In this document: positions 15,318 to 22,268 of the stretch, piece by piece
Position numbering within the stretch: the stretch's first letter is position 1
Layout of the letters: every line of letters begins with the position of its first letter
DNA from: Pseudomonadota bacterium
GTDB lineage: Bacteria > Pseudomonadota > Alphaproteobacteria > Rhizobiales > Methylopilaceae
Assembly: GCA_023388965.1 (NCBI GenBank)
Contig: JAEWFF010000016.1
Coordinates: 1 to 36,699, forward strand
Length of the DNA stretch: 36,699 bases
Direction of reading: 5' to 3'
The notes under the pieces: generated by a model
Seen by the model: only the letters and a program-made list of their open reading frames with translations
What the model was told of the DNA's origin: nothing
Databases searched by the model: none
Program-made: the position numbers and the translations under genes

Positions 15318-18300
15318 TTACTCCACGACAAACCGCAGCTTGCTGGCGTCCTTGCCACGGCTGCGCTCGCTGATGAATGCTTCGAACCGCTTGCGCAGGT
15401 CGTCAGGCGTAGCCGGCGAGCCTCCGGCCAGGAGCGCATCGCGGATGTCGTCGCGTGAAACGGCAATCTTCTCAAGGCCACTCAAGGCTTCCTGGACGGC
15501 GCCGACGAATCCAGGGGTGATCGACTCCGGCAAGGCACGGCTGGCCAGGAAATCCTGCACCAGCTTGCCGTCGGCGGGGCGGAGCAGCTCCAGGTTGGCC
15601 TGGATGATGGGATCCTCCAGGTTGTCGAGCAGCGTCTGCTGCCAGCTCCCCAGAAGCCGGTCGAGCTCTTCGTCCATCGCCGCCAGGACCGTGGCCGCCG
15701 GGAGCATCTCGCCTTGTTCGTTGGCCGGGCGGTACTGGCAGTGCGGACAGACGGGGGTAGCGCCCAGCTCGGCCTCGGTCAGTCCGGCGCAGCTCTTGAG
15801 CTTGTCCAGCTTGTCGTCAAAGGCCGTCAGCTGGCCGGTTGGCATCAGGGCGATACCGGCCAGGGCGCGCAGGGCCACCAGCCGAGGGTCGCGGCGCAGG
15901 TTGGCCTTGCTGCGGTCTTCGGCGACGCCCAGACGTGCGCGGGTATGGCTGGCGATGTAGGCCTCCAGGTACTCGCGCTTGAGCTGCTGCAGCGTCTGCC
16001 GGTACTCGGATCCGCGGCGGATCTCCTTGTCGTCCGCGAGCTTGTCCAGCATGTCCTTGCGCGCAGCCTGCGCCTTGGCGATCCAGGAATGGCCACCCGG
16101 CAGGATCTCCTCGGCATGGGACAGGTACGAGGCCGCGCTCCCCAGCTCGGCCACGAGCTCCATCAGGCGTTCGGCGCTGGTCAACACCGCCAGGTTCTGC
16201 TTCTGACTTTCGAGCTCCTCGGCAGTGATGCGAAGATTCTTGAGCTTGCCGACGGTGTTGTAGGGCTGCAGGCTTTCGGTGAACGCCTTCAGCGCATCCA
16301 GACGGCTGCGCCAGCTGGCCAGCTCCTCATCGCGCAGCAGGGGCTTGCCCCAGAAGCTCAGCCGGCCCTGCATGTCAGTGCTGGCATGCAGTACCCGGCG
16401 CACCAGCCCCGCCGCCGCGTCCTGCAACTGCGTGACGGGCTCGGCCTGGCCCTGCGTCGCCAGTTGCGCGAGACCCGGGTTCAGCCCAAGGGTTTCGAAC
16501 AGGGTGCGCAGCAGCGCCACATTGATTTCCCTGGGGGCTTCGACGTGGCGGAACGCCTTCAGGTCTTCAAGCGATCGCTCCACCAGCAGGCCCAGCTTGC
16601 CCGAATCGATCTTGTCGCCGGTCACGGCCAGCACGATATCGCCGGAGTAAATCAGCCCCGCCAGGACCGTCACCAGCAGGTCCGGCTCAAGGCGGAACGT
16701 GCCAGGCTCGAAGTACTCGACATCGGTCGGTCCAGTCAGTAGCTCGTTGCGATTGACCACTTGGCCCGGTCCCTTGGCCTGCAGCTTGGCCAGAACGGCC
16801 TTCGCATACCGGGATCCGCCCGGCTCGATCCTGTCGCCATTCATCAGCTCCAGCGCATCGAGCACGGCCACCGCGTCCTGGTTGCGGCTTGCACCAGACA
16901 GGGCCTTCAATGCGCTGGTAACCATCTGCTTGCGGTTGTCCTCGGACATGAGCCGGGAGAACGTGGGGTACTCCGGCGCCTGGTCCTTGAAGTGCGGATC
17001 CAGCAAGACGCCGGCGCTGACGTTGACGATGTCGCGGAAGTTGATCCGGTCGTCCTGTCCAAGACGGGCCCGCTCGCGCAGCGAGACTCCCTTGAGCCAG
17101 TTCTGAAGCTGTTTGGTCTGCCCCTGGTAGGTGACCTCGAAGGCGGACATCTGCTTGTCCTGCAGCCACTTGCTCATCTCGCGCAGTGCGGTGTTGGCCT
17201 TGTCCAGGTAGACGGCCTTGGCACCGCCACTGGCCGTGGCGGCCAGTTCGGTGGCGCCTGCAAAGAAGGCCAGGTGGCGCTTGATGTCCTCATCGAGGCC
17301 TTTAAGACGGAAGAAGACCTCGTCCGCCTTGTTCTCGTCGCGGAATCGCGGCGGGTGGAACGGCTGGATGAAATAGATGTAGAAGTCGCGTTCGGGCTGC
17401 GCGGTGGGGCGATCGTTCGGGGCACCGAAGAACAGGTAGCCGTTGCGGTCGACGCGCTTGTCCTGCCACTCGACCCGGTACTGCCAGATCTGGTGGCCGG
17501 TGACGTAGCTTGATTCGTCACTTTGCTCCATCAACTGCCGGATGGCGCCGAAGTAGGCGCGATCCAGGGCTTCATCATCGAGCGATGCCGCCCGCTTTTC
17601 GATCTGGGCGTCATAGTCGATGTCCTTCTTCAGGTCGAGGTAGTACTGCTCGGTATCCGGCGCCTTGGAGATGAACTGGCCGTTGACGGTCTTGATGGTC
17701 TCGCGCAGGGCGGTCTGGACCATGGACAGCAGGTCCGCGGCGGGTTCGCCGCCGAGGTCCTCGATGCCGGGCTGGTAGAGGCACAGGGTGTCGCGCAACT
17801 CCTCGGCCGTGGGGCCAACCGGCACGTAGATGTCGCCGCCGGTGGTCAGGCGGTGCACCGACAGGCCGCTGATGATGCGCAACGCCATGGCCCGATACTG
17901 GGGCCGCGTGAACGCGCTGTTGATGCGCCCTTCCAGCACATCGGACACTTTCAGGACCGGGCCAATGTTCGGATCTGCGCGCAGCACCTGGTTGCGCTTC
18001 ACCGTGTCCCAGAACTTGTCGTAGCCGATCAGGCCGGGCCGGTCTTCTGGCACCTCGTCGCCGATGATGGCCTGGATCTGGTCGCGCAGAGTGACCAGCG
18101 CACCGCGCTTCTCTGTGAACACAAGGCGCTCGAACGTGGCCAGATAGTCGGGATGCACCGGGAACAGGCGCACGAAATCATCCATCCGCTCGTTCATGTT
18201 TCCGTAGAACTTTGCGAATGGCGTCAGGTAGCGACGGATCTTGTCCTGCTGGTCGGCTGTCTTCTTCAGCAGGCGCTCGGCAACCACGTAGCTGACATCC

Positions 18301-19043
18301 TGGCGCACAAGAAGGACCTGGGTGAAACGGTCCTTGACCCGGCGCAGGCTGTCCGAGACGTGCTCAAAGCGACTGCTGTCGAAGATCTGTTCCTGCACGC
18401 CCGCAATGAAACGGAAGCGCAGGTGCTTGGTGACCTCGCCGATCTCGCGCAGGAAGGACAGGTCCAGGACAAGATCGTGGTCCCTACGCGAACGCAGGTA
18501 GTCGAGCAGCTCGTCGACGACCAGCAGGATGCCGTGGGAGGGGTAGACCTCCTCGAAAGCCGCCATCATTTCTTCCAGCGCGGCCTTGTTGTTGACCACC
18601 TGGTCTGCCGGGGGGAATGCGAAGGTGACGCCATTCCGTTCCAGGAAGGCTTCCAGCTCACGGGTGATGATGTCCCGCAGCGACATCTGGCTTGAGATCT
18701 CGATCCGGTGGACCTTGAACTTGCCGGCGATCGCTTCGGCGGCCTTGGCGACCTTGGGATGCCGGATCGCAGGCAGGTACTCCGCATTTTCCGCGACCAG
18801 TGACAGCACCGACATCAAATGGGACTTACCAGTGCCGTAGTTGCCCACCACCAGCACGCCCATGTGGTCGACTTCGCCGTCGAAGGACAGCTGGGGAATC
18901 ATCTTCTCGGTCAGGCGGCCGGCCATCTCGTCGGAGATGACATAGGTGGCCACCAGCTTCCTGGCCTCGTCGGGCCGGTTGGCATCCAGCAGCTGGATGA
19001 CCGATTCAATGGACTCGAATTGGATCAAGTCGCCGTAACGCAT
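15318..19043 (-). CDS. brxC: BREX large ATPase BrxC
   Basis: BrxC (PglY-like, DUF6079) is the large ATPase of BREX systems, and 1241 residues is a normal size. The P-loop is VVGNYGTGKSHL (Walker A, 67-74) and the Walker B is GILLVVDELLDYL (D178, E179), followed by a sensor-like VQEQIFDSSRF and an arginine-rich stretch (SDSLRRVKDRF). The remaining 900 residues are mostly helical, with one CPHC motif near the C-terminus (TPVCPHCQYRP). In characterised systems BrxC acts with the other core components in host methylation and phage exclusion. It starts only 3 bp after the brxF stop with GGGGGAG upstream, and its stop is followed within a few bases by the AlbA_2 start. No disruption is visible. Confidence 0.94.
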   Translation of the reverse strand: MRYGDLIQFESIESVIQLLDANRPDEARKLVATYVISDEMAGRLTEKMIPQLSFDGEVDHMGVLVVGNYGTGKSHLMSVLSLVAENAEYLPAIRHPKVAKAAEAIAGKFKVHRIEISSQMSLRDIITRELEAFLERNGVTFAFPPADQVVNNKAALEEMMAAFEEVYPSHGILLVVDELLDYLRSRRDHDLVLDLSFLREIGEVTKHLRFRFIAGVQEQIFDSSRFEHVSDSLRRVKDRFTQVLLVRQDVSYVVAERLLKKTADQQDKIRRYLTPFAKFYGNMNERMDDFVRLFPVHPDYLATFERLVFTEKRGALVTLRDQIQAIIGDEVPEDRPGLIGYDKFWDTVKRNQVLRADPNIGPVLKVSDVLEGRINSAFTRPQYRAMALRIISGLSVHRLTTGGDIYVPVGPTAEELRDTLCLYQPGIEDLGGEPAADLLSMVQTALRETIKTVNGQFISKAPDTEQYYLDLKKDIDYDAQIEKRAASLDDEALDRAYFGAIRQLMEQSDESSYVTGHQIWQYRVEWQDKRVDRNGYLFFGAPNDRPTAQPERDFYIYFIQPFHPPRFRDENKADEVFFRLKGLDEDIKRHLAFFAGATELAATASGGAKAVYLDKANTALREMSKWLQDKQMSAFEVTYQGQTKQLQNWLKGVSLRERARLGQDDRINFRDIVNVSAGVLLDPHFKDQAPEYPTFSRLMSEDNRKQMVTSALKALSGASRNQDAVAVLDALELMNGDRIEPGGSRYAKAVLAKLQAKGPGQVVNRNELLTGPTDVEYFEPGTFRLEPDLLVTVLAGLIYSGDIVLAVTGDKIDSGKLGLLVERSLEDLKAFRHVEAPREINVALLRTLFETLGLNPGLAQLATQGQAEPVTQLQDAAAGLVRRVLHASTDMQGRLSFWGKPLLRDEELASWRSRLDALKAFTESLQPYNTVGKLKNLRITAEELESQKQNLAVLTSAERLMELVAELGSAASYLSHAEEILPGGHSWIAKAQAARKDMLDKLADDKEIRRGSEYRQTLQQLKREYLEAYIASHTRARLGVAEDRSKANLRRDPRLVALRALAGIALMPTGQLTAFDDKLDKLKSCAGLTEAELGATPVCPHCQYRPANEQGEMLPAATVLAAMDEELDRLLGSWQQTLLDNLEDPIIQANLELLRPADGKLVQDFLASRALPESITPGFVGAVQEALSGLEKIAVSRDDIRDALLAGGSPATPDDLRKRFEAFISERSRGKDASKLRFVVE

Positions 19044-19046
19044 GTC

Positions 19047-19529
19047 CTACTCCCCCTGATGAATCTCGAAAATGGTGGCGCCATCGGCGCCTTGGTCCTG
19101 GTATTCCGGGTGTCCCGGCACGGCATAGATCAGGCGCCCGTCACGCCATTCGCCGGGCCAGACGGCAACCACAGGGCGCGCCTGAGCCTGTCTTCTGAGC
19201 AAATCCAGTGCATTGAGCCGAAGCGAGGAGTCGAACAGGAGTTCAACGCCTTCAATCAGCAATGGGCCGGTCGCGGCATGTTCCTGGGCGGCCGCGCGCA
19301 GCAGGCTTCCGGCTTGCAGATTCCGTTCCCGGTGCGGCAGCTCGGCCAGAGGACCGGCCAGGGCGACACCCAGATGGAGCGGTTCTGACACCCCAGTGTC
19401 GTGCAGCGCCCGAAGCAGCGCGGCTCGATCCTGCGCCGAACCGCCGACCAGCAGGATCAGCTTGTTGTGCAACTGCGTCACGTCGAGCAGACGCTGCCGC
19501 AGGGCTTCCAGAGTGGCGCCAGACCTCAT
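19047..19529 (-). CDS. brxF: BREX-3 P-loop-type protein BrxF with degenerate P-loop
   Basis: This 160-residue protein precedes brxC, where BrxF sits in type 3 BREX. BrxF is a small AAA-like protein specific to that type. The fold signature is visible: hydrophobic strand NKLILLVGG (22-30), then an acidic strand GPLLIEGVELLF, and a C-terminal strand RPVVAVWPG. However, the expected GxxxxGK[ST] loop reads GGSAQDRAALLRAL (29-42), so the catalytic Lys and Ser/Thr are missing. I chose the ATG at 19529 because it overlaps the regulator stop by 4 bp and removes an Arg-rich out-of-context extension. It may act as a structural partner of BrxC rather than an ATPase. Confidence 0.85.
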   Translation of the reverse strand: MRSGATLEALRQRLLDVTQLHNKLILLVGGSAQDRAALLRALHDTGVSEPLHLGVALAGPLAELPHRERNLQAGSLLRAAAQEHAATGPLLIEGVELLFDSSLRLNALDLLRRQAQARPVVAVWPGEWRDGRLIYAVPGHPEYQDQGADGATIFEIHQGE

Positions 19530-19798
19530 GGCGTCGCGGGCTCGGTTGGATCGCTCGAAGGGCCGCCCGCCACCGTGTGCTCCGGGACGTACTCGACCAA
19601 CGCTTCGATGGGGCAGTCGAAGTAAGCGCACAGCCGGTCAAGATTCTCGGTTCGGACGCTCGCGCCGTGCTGGTTCAGCATCTTCGACAGGGTGTTCCGG
19701 GCGATGCCGGTCGCATCGGCAACCTCCTGGATCAGGACCCTACGGCGATCCTTGAACTCCTTGTCCGCGATCAGCTCCTTGAGCTTGTACCTGAGCAT
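19526..19798 (-). CDS. XRE/Cro-C1 family regulator of the BREX operon
   Basis: This 90-residue DNA-binding protein has a Cro/C1-type helix-turn-helix at about residues 24-60 (IQEVADATGIARNTLSKMLNQ, recognition helix ARNTLSKML, then TENLDRLCAYFDCPIEALVEY). A short Pro/Ser/Thr tail follows. The ATG at 19798 has GAAGGG upstream and gives the standard length; the longer open frame upstream is unsupported. Its stop overlaps brxF by 4 bp, making it the first gene of the BREX operon and a likely autorepressor of the whole transcript. Many BREX loci have such a regulator in front (BrxR, a WYL protein, in others), so this is a functional analogue from another family. Confidence 0.9.
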   Translation of the reverse strand: MLRYKLKELIADKEFKDRRRVLIQEVADATGIARNTLSKMLNQHGASVRTENLDRLCAYFDCPIEALVEYVPEHTVAGGPSSDPTEPATP

Positions 19799-19826
19799 GC
19801 AGCCCTTCCCCCGGGAAGCCAACAAT

Positions 19827-19851
19827 TGGGCATCCGCCCACAACAGTGGGC
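19827..19851. promoter_or_regulatory. Overlapping inverted repeats, candidate operator for the XRE regulator
   Basis: Three half-sites lie in a row: TGGGC (19827-19831), GCCCAC (19836-19841) and GTGGGC (19846-19851), separated by 4-bp spacers. The outer pair GCCCAC-AACA-GTGGGC is a perfect 6-bp inverted repeat, and the first pair is a 5-bp one. The cluster lies 29-53 bp upstream of the regulator ATG, where an autoregulatory operator would be expected. No clear -10/-35 pair was picked out. Confidence 0.5.
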
Positions 19852-19930
19852 AAGCACGCAGAAAACGTGCCGTGCCGCCAAATGTGAATTCTACCGTGCG
19901 CGCGCCCATTTTTGTGTGCGTCTGACCTGA

Positions 19931-19950
19931 TGCCCCGAACGATCGGGGCA
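19931..19950. promoter_or_regulatory. 8-bp perfect inverted repeat in the divergent intergenic region
   Basis: TGCCCCGA and TCGGGGCA (arms 19931-19938 and 19943-19950, spacer ACGA) form a perfect dyad midway between the BREX regulator and the divergent small gene at 20027. There is no T-run, so an operator is likelier than a terminator. Confidence 0.4.
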
Positions 19951-20026
19951 GGTTTGACGCGCAATTTTGGCGGCCGCGGGGGTGGTGTATAGCTGGGAAG
20001 AGATCCGGTGAACAAAGGAGAGCCCG

Positions 20027-20326
20027 ATGAAGGTGAAGCTGATCAGTGTCCCGGTCGCCCAGCTGGCCCGCTTGCTCGGCCTGGTGAGGGCCGTAGAGCC
20101 GGCCAAGCTTGAGCACTGCGGCAAGTGGGCGCTGCTGGTTCGCGGCCGGGGATTCACGCGTCTGCTTGAGCAGGAGATCCTCTACGCGCCCAACCTGATT
20201 CGCCCTGCGGGCTGGTCGACGCCCCGACCGATGACCTTCTTCGGGAAGAAGGCCGCGGTTGCATATGGCCGGCATCTCGGCCTGCTGCCACAGCGGAAGG
20301 AGTGGTCAGTGTCCACTAACGAGTAG
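20027..20326 (+). CDS. Small unknown protein, divergent to BREX
   Basis: Function not recognised. The 99-residue product is basic and lacks signal or membrane segments. Visible features are a Leu/Val-rich N-terminus (KLISVPVAQLARLLGLV), a segment GKWALLVRGRGFTRLLEQEI, and an aromatic/Pro-rich stretch RPAGWSTPRPMTFF with a Lys/Arg tail. AAAGGAG stands six bases before the ATG at 20027, which is strong support for translation. It is transcribed away from BREX and toward the gene-free hairpin region and the recombinase gene, so it may belong to the mobility module rather than to defence. Confidence 0.7.
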   Translation: MKVKLISVPVAQLARLLGLVRAVEPAKLEHCGKWALLVRGRGFTRLLEQEILYAPNLIRPAGWSTPRPMTFFGKKAAVAYGRHLGLLPQRKEWSVSTNE

Positions 20327-20978
20327 ACGACCCAATGCGCGCTGCCGCGGCCAATTCCGACGCGTTCGCGCAGATTCCCTTGCGGCTGGTCACAGGCGCT
20401 GGTCCCAGAAGCAGCCATATAGACCCACAGACCGCGGCGTTTGCGCCGCGAAGAGTGTGACCGTAGGCTTCGCAGCAAGTACCGAAGGCGAACCTGGCGC
20501 TCAATCCAGGCCTCATCTTTCCCGGCATCGCTCCGGGATCATCAAGTCGGGCAGCAGGCAGGTCTCCGCACGCCCGTATCAACTGCCGTACCGCAAGTGC
20601 TGCTGTGCCATCAAGCCAGCCGCTCATCTCCGCTGCTGTTCCGCAGTGCGAATCGAAAGAGTGACGCAACGTCACCTCAGCTGAAAGCCGCCGTAGTCAC
20701 AGGCTTCTGAGCCGAACCGCACCAGTGACGCCACGATTCGCGTCGACGAACCACGTCACATCGCGGCATTCAACTTGTATCGCATCGATCCATGCACACC
20801 AGACCCGCCTCCAGGGCCGCCCTAACCGCCGCGATTGCGGCGCCACCGTTCGAAGCAGTTCGAACGATCCGGCAGGGCCCGTTACTCACCGGTTTCTGTA
20901 GCCGCGCTGAGGGCTGATGTGCACACGGGATAGCCCCGTACTCCAAAGCCGTCAGCGCGGCAGAACCCGGAGACCACC
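20327..20978. other. 652-bp gene-free region with four perfect hairpins (candidate oriT/ori or structured RNA)
   Basis: I find no convincing coding frame on either strand here. There are four perfect short inverted repeats with 3-4-nt loops: 20433-20450 (7-bp arms, CGCGGCG/CGCCGCG), 20661-20675 (6-bp arms, GTGACG/CGTCAC), 20827-20842 (6-bp arms, CGCCGC/GCGGCG) and 20847-20866 (8-bp arms, CGTTCGAA/TTCGAACG). It lies directly upstream of a tyrosine-recombinase-like gene, the arrangement of oriT and mpsA in SGI1. An origin of transfer, an origin of replication or a structured RNA are all possible. Confidence 0.45.
20847..20866. repeat. 8-bp perfect inverted repeat
   Basis: CGTTCGAA and TTCGAACG with spacer GCAG, 113 bp upstream of the recombinase-like gene and 4 bp after another hairpin (20827-20842). 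It is a candidate recombinase/relaxase binding or nicking structure. Confidence 0.6.
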
Positions 20979-21869
20979 ATGAGCAGAAGAACCGATTTCC
21001 AAGCGTCGATCGTCGCCGTCATGGCGCGGCTCGGCGGATCCCACCTGACCCGCGAGGCCAGGGAGCGGACGGCCGCCAGGTTTTCCACCCTGATGTACGA
21101 GGCGGGATATACGCATCTTGCGCACCCTGCTGACATCAGCGGAAGGCATCTTCGTGCCTACGTCTTGGCCAGGCAGGCCGAGTCACCCAGCGTCCGAACC
21201 CTGCAGAACGAGCTGGCGCATCTGCGCAGCGTGGTGAGGGTCGCCGGTAGGAAGGCCGTGGCGTCCGCGTCCGAATTGAGCAATGAAGCGCTTGGGATCG
21301 GTGGCGGGTCGCGTCTTGGGACCAAGACCGCCATGTCCAATGAGGATTTCCAGACCATCATCGCGCATGCCGAGCGTCAGAATCGGCCGGGGATGGCTGC
21401 TTTGCTGCAGTTGGAACGGCATCTTGGCCTGCGGGGCAATGAGGCCATCCATGCGAGGGAAGACACACTGCATCGTTGGGAGCGTGAGCTTCAAGCGGAC
21501 GGCCGGATCAGCGTGCTTGCCGGAACCAAGGGTGGCCGTCCGCGGATCGTGAATGTGTTCGACAGGGCGAATGCTTTGACAGCCATTTCCACTGCTATCG
21601 CTGTATGCGCGACGCAGGGCGGCTTCCTTGTGGTTCGTGCCAATGGATTGCCCGCAGGCGGATTGAAACAGGCCCGTCGCGTCTATCACTCCTGGGCGCA
21701 CCGCAATGGCATTCAGCCTCACTCGGCTCGCTATGCGTTCGCGCGGCAGCAACTGGACGGCTACCTGTCACGCGGCTTCTCGTCTCGCGAGGCCCTGATG
21801 GCCGTGAGTCACGACCTTGGCCATGGCGATGGTCGGGGCCGCTGGGTCAAGAGTGTCTACATGCGCTGA
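20979..21869 (+). CDS. Integrase_1-type tyrosine recombinase (possible MpsA-like relaxase)
   Basis: This 296-residue protein has the putative-integrase N-terminal SAM-like domain (about 1-95) and a tyrosine recombinase catalytic domain. All catalytic positions are present: R152 (GLRGNEA), K184 (GTKGGRPR), H248-x-x-R251 (HSARYA), H282 (LGHGDGRGRW) and Y294 (VKSVYMR), with almost no residues after the tyrosine. This Phage_int_SAM_2/Integrase_1 architecture is unlike the P4-type integrase at attL. It is common in ICEs and islands and includes, as I recall, MpsA of SGI1, which works as an atypical relaxase on an oriT just upstream. Here a 652-bp gene-free hairpin region precedes it. CGGAGA lies a few bases before the ATG. 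Whether it acts in transfer, excision or resolution cannot be told from sequence. Confidence 0.88.
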   Translation: MSRRTDFQASIVAVMARLGGSHLTREARERTAARFSTLMYEAGYTHLAHPADISGRHLRAYVLARQAESPSVRTLQNELAHLRSVVRVAGRKAVASASELSNEALGIGGGSRLGTKTAMSNEDFQTIIAHAERQNRPGMAALLQLERHLGLRGNEAIHAREDTLHRWERELQADGRISVLAGTKGGRPRIVNVFDRANALTAISTAIAVCATQGGFLVVRANGLPAGGLKQARRVYHSWAHRNGIQPHSARYAFARQQLDGYLSRGFSSREALMAVSHDLGHGDGRGRWVKSVYMR

Positions 21870-21875
21870 GCCGGA

Positions 21876-21930
21876 CCGAAGATGCCCTACTCCGACCAAG
21901 GTGCCCCTGCGGAACTGAGGGCATCTTCGG
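21876..21930. terminator. 13-bp inverted repeat between convergent genes
   Basis: CCGAAGATGCCCT (21876-21888) is the exact reverse complement of 21918-21930, with a 29-nt loop. A third, partial copy (AGGGCATCTT) follows at 21938-21947. It lies just after the recombinase stop and before the end of the convergent DUF7673-like gene. There is no T-run, so it may be a factor-dependent terminator or a protein-binding repeat. Confidence 0.45.
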
Positions 21931-21954
21931 CAAATGGAGGGCATCTTGGCAACA

Positions 21955-22254
21955 TCAATCCGGTGCCAGATTCTGGATGATCTGAGGGCGCCACTGCTCG
22001 ACCAGCGCTTCGAATGCGCCTCGATATCCAAATTCATCCGGGTAGCAGTGAAGATCGGCGACCATCTGGACAACCATGAGCATGTCCTCGCGAATCTCCG
22101 CATCAACGGCCCAGAAATCCGTCAGGTCGAACCCACCACATGTCGTGGCGTTCCACCAGGCAAGAAGAAAGCTGGCTGACCTCCTGCTCTGTCCAGTATC
22201 GCTCTGGGCAACACGGATGAGGCGTTCCAGTGCGGCTTGTTGTTCGGCCCTCAT
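21955..22254 (-). CDS. DUF7673-like small protein
   Basis: The 99-residue product resembles the DUF7673-type proteins found next to RepA/AlpA genes in integrative elements. The pattern is a helical N-terminus, then SASFLLAWWNATTCGGFDLTDFWAVDAEIREDMLMVVQMVADLHCYPDEFG and a final EALVEQWRPQII. No enzymatic motif is visible and the molecular function is unknown. The ATG at 22254 is preferred over the TTG at 22272 because AGGAG lies seven bases upstream of it. It follows the RepA-like gene closely on the same strand and ends a four-gene operon starting at alpA. Confidence 0.75.
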   Translation of the reverse strand: MRAEQQAALERLIRVAQSDTGQSRRSASFLLAWWNATTCGGFDLTDFWAVDAEIREDMLMVVQMVADLHCYPDEFGYRGAFEALVEQWRPQIIQNLAPD

Positions 22255-22268
22255 GCAGTTACTCCTAG

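Noticed and set aside
5599..19798. DISARM or type 1 BREX
   Set aside because: DISARM would need drmA/drmB-type genes without PglZ. Type 1 BREX would have BrxB and the Lon-like BrxL and no SNF2-type helicase. Here PglZ plus BrxHII plus PglXI fits type 3.
19954..19993. Sigma-70 promoter for the 20027 gene (TTGACG and TATAGC)
   Set aside because: The two hexamers are 28 bp apart, too far for a standard promoter, and no better -10 lies at 16-18 bp.
19799..20275. N-terminal extension of the XRE regulator up to 20275
   Set aside because: It would run through the divergent gene and the intergenic dyads. The ATG at 19798 with a ribosome site gives the normal family length.
20316..20675. 119-codon minus-strand frame in the gene-free region
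   Set aside because: No ribosome site or family feature, and it overlaps the end of the small gene at 20027-20326 and a hairpin; treated as non-coding.
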